Shown one piece after another: positions 46,225-55,624 of a stretch of 64,000 nt of DNA. The stretch is from Flexithrix dorotheae DSM 6795. GTDB taxonomy: Bacteria > Bacteroidota > Bacteroidia > Cytophagales > Flammeovirgaceae. Under the pieces are notes generated by a model. The model did not search any database and was not told the DNA's origin. It worked only from the letters and a program-made list of their open reading frames with translations. Made by a program: the position numbers and the translations under genes. How positions within the stretch are numbered: position 1 is the stretch's first letter; the number at the start of each line of letters is the position of its first letter. Location: assembly GCF_000379765.1 (NCBI RefSeq), contig NZ_KB903453.1, forward strand, positions 20,774 to 84,773, written 5' to 3'.

Positions 46225-49200
46225 TTAAAATGTTACATTCAATCCAACCATATATACTCTTGGTCTTGGATACTGCTGAAAGTTCACTTCTCCCTGACCA
46301 AATGCCGTATTAGAGGTTTGAACCTCTGGGTCATAACCTTGATAATCAGTAAGGACAAAGAAATTTTGAAGAGAGGCATATAGTCTCAACCTTTGAAGGT
46401 TTAATTTGTCAATCAGGTCGGGAGAAAAGTTATAGGCAAATAATAGGTTCCTGCCTCTAATAAAAGAACCATCCTGGATCATATGAGAAGTATCGAAATT
46501 GTCATACCCGGCAGAAACAGGTCTCCATTGGGCAATTTCTGTATCCTGGTTTTCTGGAGTCCATGCATTTAAAACTGTTGCCAGGCTGTTGGCAATCCCC
46601 TGACGATTTTCCTGAGGACGCGTGGTGATATACATAATATCATTTCCATAGGTGAATTGCAAATCCAATGAAAATTCGAAATTCTTGTAGTTGATTGTAT
46701 TGATAAAACTACCGTATCCTTTTGGTAACCCATTTCCTACAATAACTTTATCCGCATTATTGATTGCCCCATCTCCGTTGACATCTTTCCTTTTTATATC
46801 ACCAGGTAAGCGGTTGAAACTTTTGGCTAAATCTTCTTCATCAGTTCCGAAAGTGCCTAAATTAATCCAGGCGAAAAATGAGTTGACTGGTTCGCCTTCA
46901 CGAATTACTGTTTTTCCCTGAAAGATATCACTTCCTCCCGTCAGGGCTATCACTTCGTTTTTATTCGTAGCAATATTAAACATCGTCTCCCATGTAAAAT
47001 GCTCTTTTTCAATGTTTACAGTATTTAAAGAAAGCTCTATTCCCTTGTTTTCCATGCTGCCTATATTTCTAAAAACAGTAGCATAACCACTACTTTGAGG
47101 GACCGGAGCATTCAAAAGCATATCAGAAGTCAACTTCCGGTAAACATCTGCTTCTAGAGAAAGCCTCCCATTGAAGAACCCAATTTCCACTCCTGCATCG
47201 ACTTGAATGGTTCTTTCCCATTGCAGATCAGAATTGGCCAATGTGCCTTTACCAATTCCGGTTACCAGCGTTCCGTCAAATACATAGGAATAGGTAGCCA
47301 ATCCTGCAAGTGCTCCATAGGCGGGGATTCCTGAGTTTCCTGTTTCTCCATAACTTGCACGTAATTTAAGGTCGGAGATTAGATTGGAACCAGACAAAAA
47401 CTCTTCTTCTGACATTCTCCAGGCCAATGCGGCAGAAGGAAAGAATGCATATTTATTATTTTCTCCGAATTTGGATGAACCGTCTACCCTCCCGGTAACG
47501 GTTAATAAATATTTGCCATGTAGTCCATAATTTATCCTGCCAAAATAGGAGTTAAATCCGTAGGCATTTGCGCTTGAAGAGGGAGGTACAACCACCGCAC
47601 CAGCAGCCAAATTATTAAAACTGAAAAAATCGTCAGAATAATCCTGCGTTCGCGTACTGAAGTTGGAAATATCAGTATGCTGCCAGGAAGCCCCGACCAT
47701 AGCAGTTAAATTGTGAATTTCCGAAAATGTCTTATTGTAGGTTAGGTAGTTTTCAAATTGCCAGGATAAATACTCATTTGAGGTTAGACTAGCATAGCCA
47801 TTTGTGGGAGTACCTATAAAATTGAGTTCACGTCCGGCATATTCGCTTCTTTTTTGCCCTATATTGTTCACCCCTATAGACGACCTGAATTCCAGACCTT
47901 TCGCAAGATTAATATTCGCAAAGACATTTCCGATTACACTATTGGTTTGCAGATAATTCTGATATTCCTCCCCAACACGAACAGGGTTAGGACCACCTTC
48001 CATTCCTGGATAATCTGCATTACTCGCCCAAGTACCATCAGGGTATTTTACAGGAACTATAGGAATGTTCTCAATCATGTTCCTTCCCACCCAAGAATCA
48101 TGAATGATTCGCTCTTTCTGATTATTATAACTAAGACTTCCTCCTACTTTCAGCCATTTTTTGATATTGGTATCAAACACAAACCTTCCGGAATAACGCT
48201 TAAGCCAGGATTCCTTCATAATTCCCTCTTCACCAGTATAACCTAAAAAGGCGCCAAAACTTCCTTTCTCACTTCCTCCTGTGAAGGATATTTGATGATT
48301 TTGGGAAAATGCTTTCTTTGTGACTTCATCCTGCCAGTCGGTATCGTATAATGGCTTGCCATTAGCATCAAATAATAAAGGATCTGTCCTTTTTAATACA
48401 GGATCGGTAAACTTTCCATTGGCAAAGCCTACAGGATCATATTTTTCTGCATTCTGATAAGCCACATCTTCAATCATTAGGAATTGCTCGGAATTTAAAA
48501 CTTCCACCTTTTTGGCCAGCTCTCCTAAACTAAAATAGTTGTCATAACTTACTGTGCCACCACTTTTGCTGCCTCTTTTTGTAGTGATCAAAATAACTCC
48601 GTTGGCAGCTCTTGAACCATAAATTGCAGTGGCCGAAGCATCTTTAAGTACTTCCACGGAAGCAATATCATTTGGATTGATATAGTCAATTGGTGAAGTA
48701 TTGTTCTGTAGTCCTTCGGTGACTAATATAACACCGTCTACTACATATAAAGGACTGTTATCCAAACTTACCGAAGTATTGCCCCGTATTCGGATTTTGG
48801 CCTTTCCCCCTGGTCTTCCAGAATTCTGACTAACATTTGCTCCTGCGATCCTTCCTGATAAGGACTGGGTTAAGGAGGAGGTGGGACGTTCTTGAAGCTT
48901 TTTAGATGATACTGAACCTACTGCCCCGGTCAGGTCACTTTTCTTTTGGGTACCATAACCAATTACCACCACTTCTTCCAACTGCTCGGAATCTGGTTTT
49001 AAAGCTACATCAATCACACTTTGGTTACCTACCTGAATTTCCTGAGTGGTAAAACCTATGTAACTGTATTGCAATACTGCCGTATCATCGGCTTTTATGG
49101 TGTAAGAACCATCCACATCTGTAACAGTCCCATTCGTGGTGCCTTTTACAATTATACTTACGCCAGGTAAAGGTTCATTGTCTTCTGCTGAAGTAATCTT

Positions 49201-49620
49201 CCCTGAAATCGTGGATTGAAAGAAATCTGAGGTAAATTCCTCTATGATTTTGGTTTTTTCTTCCCCTTTACTGATGTGAATATTTTCATTTACTCGTTTA
49301 AAATGAAGATTTGTTTTTTTGGAAATTTGCCGCAGGATTTGTGCAAGGGATTCATTTTCTGCGTAAAGATCCAACTTCATATTTGTGTCAATGGCTCCTT
49401 TAAAATAGGCAAACCTAAACTCACTCTTTTCCTCAATTTTTACTAAAATAGTTTCCAGCTTTTTATTAGTGGCTTTTAGGGAAATGTAAACATCTTCAAT
49501 GCTTTTTTGGCCATAGCCATCTTTTGGAATAGCCATACTTGACAAAAAGCACTGTAGAAAAATGCCAAAAATTAGATATCTCGACATAATTAAAACTTGT
49601 CTAAGTAATTTCAATTTCAT
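46225..49620 (-). CDS. SusC/RagA family TonB-linked outer membrane protein (system 2)
   Basis: The 1131-residue protein has a signal peptide (to about 38), an STN domain (about 45-118), a carboxypeptidase-regulatory-like domain (about 137-200), a TonB plug starting LEEVVVIGYGTQKKSDLTGA and a long barrel ending in MVGLNVTF. It imports oligosaccharides with SusD and, through STN, reports to the FecR anti-sigma factor encoded upstream. It is a paralog of the SusC at 16915-20295 but clearly diverged in the barrel, so the two systems likely take up different glycans. Confidence 0.95.
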   Translation of the reverse strand: MKLKLLRQVLIMSRYLIFGIFLQCFLSSMAIPKDGYGQKSIEDVYISLKATNKKLETILVKIEEKSEFRFAYFKGAIDTNMKLDLYAENESLAQILRQISKKTNLHFKRVNENIHISKGEEKTKIIEEFTSDFFQSTISGKITSAEDNEPLPGVSIIVKGTTNGTVTDVDGSYTIKADDTAVLQYSYIGFTTQEIQVGNQSVIDVALKPDSEQLEEVVVIGYGTQKKSDLTGAVGSVSSKKLQERPTSSLTQSLSGRIAGANVSQNSGRPGGKAKIRIRGNTSVSLDNSPLYVVDGVILVTEGLQNNTSPIDYINPNDIASVEVLKDASATAIYGSRAANGVILITTKRGSKSGGTVSYDNYFSLGELAKKVEVLNSEQFLMIEDVAYQNAEKYDPVGFANGKFTDPVLKRTDPLLFDANGKPLYDTDWQDEVTKKAFSQNHQISFTGGSEKGSFGAFLGYTGEEGIMKESWLKRYSGRFVFDTNIKKWLKVGGSLSYNNQKERIIHDSWVGRNMIENIPIVPVKYPDGTWASNADYPGMEGGPNPVRVGEEYQNYLQTNSVIGNVFANINLAKGLEFRSSIGVNNIGQKRSEYAGRELNFIGTPTNGYASLTSNEYLSWQFENYLTYNKTFSEIHNLTAMVGASWQHTDISNFSTRTQDYSDDFFSFNNLAAGAVVVPPSSSANAYGFNSYFGRINYGLHGKYLLTVTGRVDGSSKFGENNKYAFFPSAALAWRMSEEEFLSGSNLISDLKLRASYGETGNSGIPAYGALAGLATYSYVFDGTLVTGIGKGTLANSDLQWERTIQVDAGVEIGFFNGRLSLEADVYRKLTSDMLLNAPVPQSSGYATVFRNIGSMENKGIELSLNTVNIEKEHFTWETMFNIATNKNEVIALTGGSDIFQGKTVIREGEPVNSFFAWINLGTFGTDEEDLAKSFNRLPGDIKRKDVNGDGAINNADKVIVGNGLPKGYGSFINTINYKNFEFSLDLQFTYGNDIMYITTRPQENRQGIANSLATVLNAWTPENQDTEIAQWRPVSAGYDNFDTSHMIQDGSFIRGRNLLFAYNFSPDLIDKLNLQRLRLYASLQNFFVLTDYQGYDPEVQTSNTAFGQGEVNFQQYPRPRVYMVGLNVTF

Positions 49621-49660
49621 ATTTTTAGGTATTAGAGTTAGATAATAATTCTAGACAAAT

Positions 49661-49698
49661 CCCTGAATTACAGTGCCGGCAAGCTTATGTATTCAGGG
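49661..49698. other. Hairpin in FecR-SusC spacer (system 2)
   Basis: CCCTGAATTACA (49661-49672) pairs with TGTATTCAGGG (49688-49698) with a single-base bulge. It lies in the 128-bp spacer before susC. The plus strand has a T run after it. The position matches the hairpin in system 1. Confidence 0.5.
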
Positions 49699-49748
49699 TT
49701 TTTTGTTGTGGATTATCCAGTATGTTCTTTCATTTTCATTTAGCTTTT

Positions 49749-50777
49749 TTATTTAAAAATTATTTTCACTTTTTTATCCTGAATTTTATAGTCAAATCCA
49801 GCGGCAAAACTTAAGCCTTCCAGAATAGTTTTCAGGGATTGATTTTTATAATTCCCTGAGTACCTGGTCAATTCCGGTTTTGTACCGGAAATTTCAAATT
49901 CTACTCCATACCAGAATTCTAATTTTTGAAGAATTTTTTCGAAAGAAGCCTCCTTGTAAAACAAGATGCCCGATTCCCAACCCAGCATTTCCTCTAAATC
50001 ATAAGCTGAAACTGTAAGCTTTCCATTTTCTAAAACCGCCATCTCTCCAGGTTGTAAATAGACTGCCTCAGCCCCTGAAGTTACTTCAACTTTTCCAGTA
50101 GCAACAGCAATGTACTCCTTGTTATGATCAGGGTAAGACCTGACATCAAAGGAAGTTCCAAGGACTTTTATTTCAGCATTTTTGGTAATTACTTTAAATG
50201 GTTTTGCTTCATTTCTGACTACTTCAAAAAATGCTTCTCCCTCCAGGTAAACCTTTCTTTCCTGGGTATGGAGAAAAGAACTTTCAAATTTTATTTTTGA
50301 ATATGAATTTACTTTTACCTTGGAGCCATCCGAGAGGGTAAAAGTGTTTTTTTGACCTTTGGGTATCTTTTTTTCTATTAGAGAGCTTACTTTTTTAATA
50401 TCTGAAGGCTTCTGTTTGGGCTGAAAAGTATTATACACATAGAAACACCCCAGAATAAGCGCCACTGAAGCTACAAGTTTTAAAATAAACAATTTACGAT
50501 TTCCCCATCCTCTTTGGGGAAAACCAAAATCATCCTGATTTGACCTATTTGAATTTTGAATGACAAAATCCAGGATTTTATCCTTCGATTCTTCATCCAG
50601 GGGCTTTTGTTTAAATTTTAGCCTTAAAATTATTTCTTTCGCTTTTTTGGCTTCACTGGCCAATTCAGGGTCATTTTTCAAACGCTTTTCCCAAAAGACA
50701 TTCTTTTCCTCATTAGGAGCAAGAACCCAACTTTTAAACGCTTCATCCGTGGAAAGTTCAATAAAATTTTTCCTCAT
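49749..50777 (-). CDS. FecR family anti-sigma factor (system 2)
   Basis: The 342-residue protein has a cytoplasmic N-terminal part, one membrane helix (about 95-115, LVASVALILGCFYVY), a FecR domain (about 130-230, GEAFFEVVRNEAKPFKV) and a DUF4974 domain at the C-terminus (about 270-342). It should restrain the sigma factor at 50993-51682 and receive the ligand signal from the SusC STN domain. Similarity in layout to the system 1 protein is complete; sequences differ enough for separate specificity. Confidence 0.92.
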   Translation of the reverse strand: MRKNFIELSTDEAFKSWVLAPNEEKNVFWEKRLKNDPELASEAKKAKEIILRLKFKQKPLDEESKDKILDFVIQNSNRSNQDDFGFPQRGWGNRKLFILKLVASVALILGCFYVYNTFQPKQKPSDIKKVSSLIEKKIPKGQKNTFTLSDGSKVKVNSYSKIKFESSFLHTQERKVYLEGEAFFEVVRNEAKPFKVITKNAEIKVLGTSFDVRSYPDHNKEYIAVATGKVEVTSGAEAVYLQPGEMAVLENGKLTVSAYDLEEMLGWESGILFYKEASFEKILQKLEFWYGVEFEISGTKPELTRYSGNYKNQSLKTILEGLSFAAGFDYKIQDKKVKIIFK

Positions 50778-50992
50778 TTTTTTACAGTTTGAAAAACTTA
50801 TTTCAAAACCCCTATTTACTTCATTGATTTTTAATAGTAGTGTTTCAACAATAAAAAGAGCTCATTTCAGAAAATGATACCAAAAAAAATCTGATTTTTT
50901 AGAAATAAAGCAATAAAGGTCTTATTATCAGTGACTTATTTTTTTATGATTCCTTAAAAATCAGAAACAGAAGGGGTTAGAGTTTAATGGTT

Positions 50993-51682
50993 TTAGTTTT
51001 TAAATAGTCGGTTAAATTCATGAAAAACGAATAATAAAAACAACATCATTTTGAGATTTAACCGTAATTGATCAAGTGCCTTATAAACAAGCCTTCGCGC
51101 AGAAGAGATATGTAAATATCCCTGGATTTCAGAAATTTCCCGGTAGGTTAGGTTTTCAAAAAAGAAAAGGTAAATCACTTCTTTTTCCTTAGCCGAAAGT
51201 TTTTTTATGGCGGCATTTAAGGCATCTAACTGATGATTTGTAAATTGTCTGTCAATCAGTTTGGTTTCATAAGACAGTTCAAATTTGAAAAGCTCTTCAT
51301 TCATAAAAACTTCCTCCATCTTATTTTTCTTTTTTAGGGAATTTAAATTTTGGAGCAGCCTTCTTTTGAATGATTTTAGCAAATAAAATTTAATAGAATT
51401 TGTAGGGGAAAGTCTACTGCTTTTTTCCCTCAGGTAGATGAAAAAATCCTGTAAGGTATCTTTTAAAAGGTTTTCGTCCTTGGTATACTGAAGGCCATAA
51501 TTAAAAAGGGTATCCACATAATTTTGGTAAATTAAGACGAATGCTCCTTCATCCCCTGAAACAAAACAATTCCAAAGATCCTGATCGGAAAGATTTTTAT
51601 AATCACCTTTTTTATTATGATGATTTGAGGTTTGAAGGTAAAAAGATTTTTTATTGGAAACCTCTGGTTTACTTATCTTCAT
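50993..51682 (-). CDS. ECF-type RNA polymerase sigma factor (system 2)
   Basis: The 229-residue protein has region 2 (GAFVLIYQNYVDTLFNYGLQ, then LKDTLQDFFIYL) and region 4 (LSAKEKEVIYLFFFENLTYR, then EISEIQGYLH). After region 4 it carries a hydrophobic tail, LKMMLFLLFVFHEFNRLFKN, longer than that of the system 1 sigma factor. It should activate the susC/susD genes when released by FecR. It is divergent from the gluconeogenic operon, with 470 bp between start codons. Confidence 0.9.
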   Translation of the reverse strand: MKISKPEVSNKKSFYLQTSNHHNKKGDYKNLSDQDLWNCFVSGDEGAFVLIYQNYVDTLFNYGLQYTKDENLLKDTLQDFFIYLREKSSRLSPTNSIKFYLLKSFKRRLLQNLNSLKKKNKMEEVFMNEELFKFELSYETKLIDRQFTNHQLDALNAAIKKLSAKEKEVIYLFFFENLTYREISEIQGYLHISSARRLVYKALDQLRLNLKMMLFLLFVFHEFNRLFKN

Positions 51683-52152
51683 TTTAGTTTATCTTTTTAC
51701 TGTAGGTATTCTCAAGGTACAAACTTTTCAAAAGTTCTCAAAAATAAATGTAATTGAATGGGTTGGTTTTTCAAAACCTTTCCTTCAGCAGGTTACAATT
51801 CAATCCAGGCAATTTATTCCCCTATTAAGGAATAGGGTTTCCTTATTTTCTGATGGAGGAAAATTATGGCAATGAGGTAAAATTTGTTGTTTCAGAGTTA
51901 ATTAATTTCCTCTGGAAGTGTTTTTCATTACCGCCAATTTCCATCAAAATCCTGTTTATTTTCCTTAGCTCGTTGAGTAGGCAATAGCCCAACTTTAATC
52001 CGAATATACCGTTTAAATAATCACCAATCATTTTTTAACCCAAAGTTTAATTGTGCACAGGCATGCACAATTAACCCTTGATTCACAGCCAGATTTAATT
52101 CAAATTTGAATAATCTGATCCAAATTTTCACCAGACAAACCAATGGGATTTT
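51683..52152. promoter_or_regulatory. Divergent control region with three inverted repeats
   Basis: Three palindromic signals lie in this 470-bp gene-free stretch. TTAATTGTGCA (52047-52057) and TGCACAATTAA (52064-52074) are perfect 11-bp arms with a 6-nt spacer. ATTCAAATTTGAAT (52098-52111) is a perfect 14-bp palindrome. CCCTATT and AATAGGG (51820-51837) form a 7-bp hairpin. The first two lie 40-110 bp before the PpsR gene, where an activator or repressor of gluconeogenesis could bind. No consensus promoter was recognised. Confidence 0.55.
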
Positions 52153-52977
52153 ATGCCGGATGTCAAAATATATGTTGTTTCTGATTCTTTGAGTTTTCTT
52201 GCACCGGAATCAATTATAAGATTAGCTTCTTCCCATTTCAAAGGATGTAATTTTGAAATGGTTAAAATTCCTAATGTTAAAACATCTGCAAAGGCTTTGG
52301 AAGTGGTGAATTTGGCCAGGGAAAACAAAAATTCCCTTATTGTATTTTCCAGCATTTTGGTTGAAGTGAGGGATGTATTCATCATAAAAGGGCTGGACTA
52401 TAATATTGAATGCATTGATATTCTATCACCTGCGGTAAAGGCTTTAGGTAAAGCATTTAAAGTTTCTCCGGTTTACCAGCCATTTCAGTCATGGGAATTA
52501 AATGATGATTATTTCAGGCGGATTCAGGCAATAGAATTTGCTATTAACAATGATGATGGGAAAAGCCTGAGTGCACTACAGAAGGCAGATATTATTTTAA
52601 TAGGAGTTTCCAGAACATCAAAAACACCTTTGAGCATTTACCTGGCCTACCATAACTATTTTGTGGTCAATATTCCTCTTGTATCGGTGGCAAATGTACC
52701 AAAATATTTGTTTGAGGTTTCATCAAAAAAAGTGATTGGGCTTACCATCCATCCCGAGCGGCTTAATGAAATCCGGGAAGAGCGAAATACCGCTATGGGA
52801 TTATATACCGATAACACTTATGCGGACCTGAATACCATTATTGAAGAACTGGAATTTGCCCAAAGTATCATGAAAAAAGTGGGATGCCCCATTATCGATA
52901 TTACCAACAAGGCAGTGGAAGAAACTGCCGAGATAATAATGAAACTAGTAAAGGTCAAATCAAACTATCTAATATGA
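52153..52977 (+). CDS. PpsR-type kinase/pyrophosphorylase regulating PPDK
   Basis: The 274-residue DUF299 protein has the P-loop-like G151-V-S-R-T-S-K-T-P motif. The family adds (ADP-dependent) and removes (Pi-dependent) phosphate on a threonine next to the catalytic histidine of PPDK or PEP synthase, switching it off and on. Its stop codon overlaps the PPDK start (ATGA), so the pair is translationally coupled, which strongly supports PPDK as its target. The target threonine is visible in the PPDK (Thr451). It is first in the operon. Confidence 0.92.
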   Translation: MPDVKIYVVSDSLSFLAPESIIRLASSHFKGCNFEMVKIPNVKTSAKALEVVNLARENKNSLIVFSSILVEVRDVFIIKGLDYNIECIDILSPAVKALGKAFKVSPVYQPFQSWELNDDYFRRIQAIEFAINNDDGKSLSALQKADIILIGVSRTSKTPLSIYLAYHNYFVVNIPLVSVANVPKYLFEVSSKKVIGLTIHPERLNEIREERNTAMGLYTDNTYADLNTIIEELEFAQSIMKKVGCPIIDITNKAVEETAEIIMKLVKVKSNYLI

Positions 52978-55589
52978 AACAATATATCTACACATTCTCA
53001 GAAGGAAATAAAAACATGCGGCATTTATTGGGTGGTAAAGGAGCTAATCTTGCCGAAATGACCCAAATTGGCCTACCCGTGCCTGCAGGCTTTACCATTA
53101 GTACCGAAGCTTGTAACCAGTATTTTGAAAATAACAATACCATTTCAGATTCCATTAGGAAGCAAATTGATGAGTCAGTTCATCAACTGGAGCAAAAAGT
53201 GAATAAACGATTTGACGGATCTCCATGTCTTTTGGTATCAGTACGATCAGGTGCAGTATTTTCCATGCCCGGAATGATGGATACCATATTGAACCTGGGG
53301 CTCAATGATCACAATGTAAAATCTATTGCAGAAAGTACAAAATCCGGGCGATTTGCTTTGGATTGTTACCGAAGGTTTATTCAGATGTACAGCAATGTGG
53401 TTTTGGAAATTCCCATGTATTTGTTTGAGTCTATCCTTGAAGATTGTAAGGAAAAGTATCATCTGAAAGATGACCAGGATTTAATGGAAAACCACCTAAA
53501 TGAAATTATTTCTTCCTACAAACAGGTGGTTTTAAATGAAAGTGGAAAGGAATTTCCTCAATCACCAAAAGAGCAGCTCTATTCAGCGATTGAAGCGGTA
53601 TTTAAATCCTGGAATAATGAGCGGGCTAAAATTTACAGAAAAATTAATAATATACCAGATGAAGTTGGCACTGCCGTAAATGTGCAAATGATGGTATTTG
53701 GTAATATGGGTGACTCATCCGGAACCGGAGTAGTATTCACCAGAAATCCTTCCTCAGGTGAAAAAAAACTCTATGGGGAATTTTTAATGAATGCTCAGGG
53801 AGAAGATGTGGTGGCAGGTATTAGAACACCAAAAGCCATATCAGAGTTGGAGAAAATAGACAAACCAGTTTATGATGAGCTGCTTAAGGCTTCCCAGTTA
53901 CTCGAAGCACATTATTCCAATATGCAGGACATAGAGTTTACTATTGAAATGGGAAAATTCTATCTGCTTCAGACCAGAAATGGTAAAAGGTCTGCCTCTG
54001 CAGCAGTTAAAATAGCCATAGATTTTGTAGAAGAGGGTATCTTGGATGAGAAAGGGGCAATAAAACAACTCGATCCTAACCAAATTGATCAACTTCTTCA
54101 CCCTGTTTTTGATCAGGAAAAGCTACAGGCAGCCGAGGTATTAGCTACTGGTCTTCCTGCCAGCCCGGGAGCTGCAACAGGGCAAATATTCTTTGACGCC
54201 AAGACTGCTGAAAAAGCAAAAGCTGAAGGGAAGGAGGTCATTTTGGTAAGAATGGAAACTTCTCCTGAAGATATTCAGGGCATGATTTCCTCCAACGGAA
54301 TATTGACCGCTAGAGGAGGGATGACCAGTCATGCTGCAGTAGTAGCAAGAGGAATGGGTAAGTGTTGTGTTTCAGGTTGTACTCATCTAGAAATAAATGA
54401 ACTAAACCGTACGGCTAATTTAGGAGGTTTGATGTTTAAAGAAGGAGATTTTCTCTCCATTGATGGAAGTACCGGACATGTGTATCAGGGAAAAATTGAG
54501 ACCATTTCCAGTATCTTAAATGCTGATTTTGAAAAGATAATGAGTTGGGCCGATAAATTTAGCAGATTATCTGTGCTTGCCAATGCAGATTCACCAACCG
54601 ATGCGCAAAAAGCTTTGGAATTTGGAGCAAAAGGGATTGGTCTGTGTAGAACAGAACACATGTTTTTTGATGGCAACAGGATTTCAGATATCAGGGAAAT
54701 GATCCTTGCAAAAACAAATTCAAACAGAAAATTTGCCCTTAATAAATTATACCCTCATCAGAAAAATGATTTTAAGGGTATATTCAGGGTGATGAGAGAT
54801 TTACCGGTAAATATCAGGCTACTCGATCCTCCACTACATGAGTTTTTGCCTAAAAGCAAACCGGAAATGGAAGAAATGGCCAAAGTATTAAATATCTCTT
54901 TAGAGGAAATAGAGAAAGTAACAGAGGCTTTGATGGAAGTAAATCCGATGATGGGATTAAGGGGGTGTAGGTTAGGATTAATCTATCCCGAAATTTATGA
55001 GATGCAGGTACAGGCCATTATTTCTGCTGCGCTTGAAGTTCAGGAAGAAGATCAATTTACTCCAGTGCCAGAAATTATGATTCCTTTAGTGGGAAATGAA
55101 ACCGAATTATCCAGACTAAAATCCCTGGCGGAGGGCGTTTTAATTGATTTGGATCCCAGCGAAAAATTAGGAAAAGTAAAAATAGGAACCATGATTGAAG
55201 TGCCAAGGGCATGCATGGTGGCTGATAAAGTGGCGTCCCATGCGGATTATTTTTCTTTTGGTACTAATGACCTTACTCAAATGACCCTGGGTTATAGCCG
55301 GGATGATGCTGGAATTTTCATCAAAAAATATAAAGAACTGAAAGTACTTAAAGCAGACCCTTTTCAGCAATTAGATCAGGAAGGGGTAGGTGAATTGATA
55401 AAAATAGCGATTGAAAAAGGGAAAAAGACAAATCCGCTTTTAAAGATTGGTGTATGTGGTGAACAAGGTGGCGATGAAGCGTCTGTTCACTTTTTTAATA
55501 CTCTGGATATTGATTATGTTTCTTGTTCTCCTTTTAGAATTCCTAAAGCTAGGCTGGCAGCTGCGCAGGCTGCACTTCCTCAGGATTAG
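52974..55589 (+). CDS. ppdK: Pyruvate, phosphate dikinase
   Basis: With the ATG at 52974 the enzyme has 871 residues, the normal length. An ATP-grasp domain begins with GGKGANLAEMTQIGLPVPAG, the phosphohistidine domain has GGMTSHAAVV with His453, and the PEP-binding barrel ends in GVCGEQGGD with Cys828. It interconverts pyruvate, ATP and Pi with PEP, AMP and PPi; here it would act toward gluconeogenesis. Thr451 is the expected site of regulatory phosphorylation. The frame extends upstream to 52884 but that part lies inside the PpsR gene and is not used. Confidence 0.96.
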   Translation: MKQYIYTFSEGNKNMRHLLGGKGANLAEMTQIGLPVPAGFTISTEACNQYFENNNTISDSIRKQIDESVHQLEQKVNKRFDGSPCLLVSVRSGAVFSMPGMMDTILNLGLNDHNVKSIAESTKSGRFALDCYRRFIQMYSNVVLEIPMYLFESILEDCKEKYHLKDDQDLMENHLNEIISSYKQVVLNESGKEFPQSPKEQLYSAIEAVFKSWNNERAKIYRKINNIPDEVGTAVNVQMMVFGNMGDSSGTGVVFTRNPSSGEKKLYGEFLMNAQGEDVVAGIRTPKAISELEKIDKPVYDELLKASQLLEAHYSNMQDIEFTIEMGKFYLLQTRNGKRSASAAVKIAIDFVEEGILDEKGAIKQLDPNQIDQLLHPVFDQEKLQAAEVLATGLPASPGAATGQIFFDAKTAEKAKAEGKEVILVRMETSPEDIQGMISSNGILTARGGMTSHAAVVARGMGKCCVSGCTHLEINELNRTANLGGLMFKEGDFLSIDGSTGHVYQGKIETISSILNADFEKIMSWADKFSRLSVLANADSPTDAQKALEFGAKGIGLCRTEHMFFDGNRISDIREMILAKTNSNRKFALNKLYPHQKNDFKGIFRVMRDLPVNIRLLDPPLHEFLPKSKPEMEEMAKVLNISLEEIEKVTEALMEVNPMMGLRGCRLGLIYPEIYEMQVQAIISAALEVQEEDQFTPVPEIMIPLVGNETELSRLKSLAEGVLIDLDPSEKLGKVKIGTMIEVPRACMVADKVASHADYFSFGTNDLTQMTLGYSRDDAGIFIKKYKELKVLKADPFQQLDQEGVGELIKIAIEKGKKTNPLLKIGVCGEQGGDEASVHFFNTLDIDYVSCSPFRIPKARLAAAQAALPQD

Positions 55590-55624
55590 GAAAAACTTTA
55601 TAGCTTAAGTCTAAACCAATTATT

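Noticed and set aside
51820..51837. CCCTATT/AATAGGG hairpin as a terminator of the second ECF sigma operon
   Set aside because: It lies upstream of the sigma gene start and has no T run, so it cannot end that transcript.
52884..52973. Earlier start for pyruvate phosphate dikinase
   Set aside because: It lies inside the PpsR gene; the ATG at 52974 gives the conserved N-terminus and an ATGA overlap.
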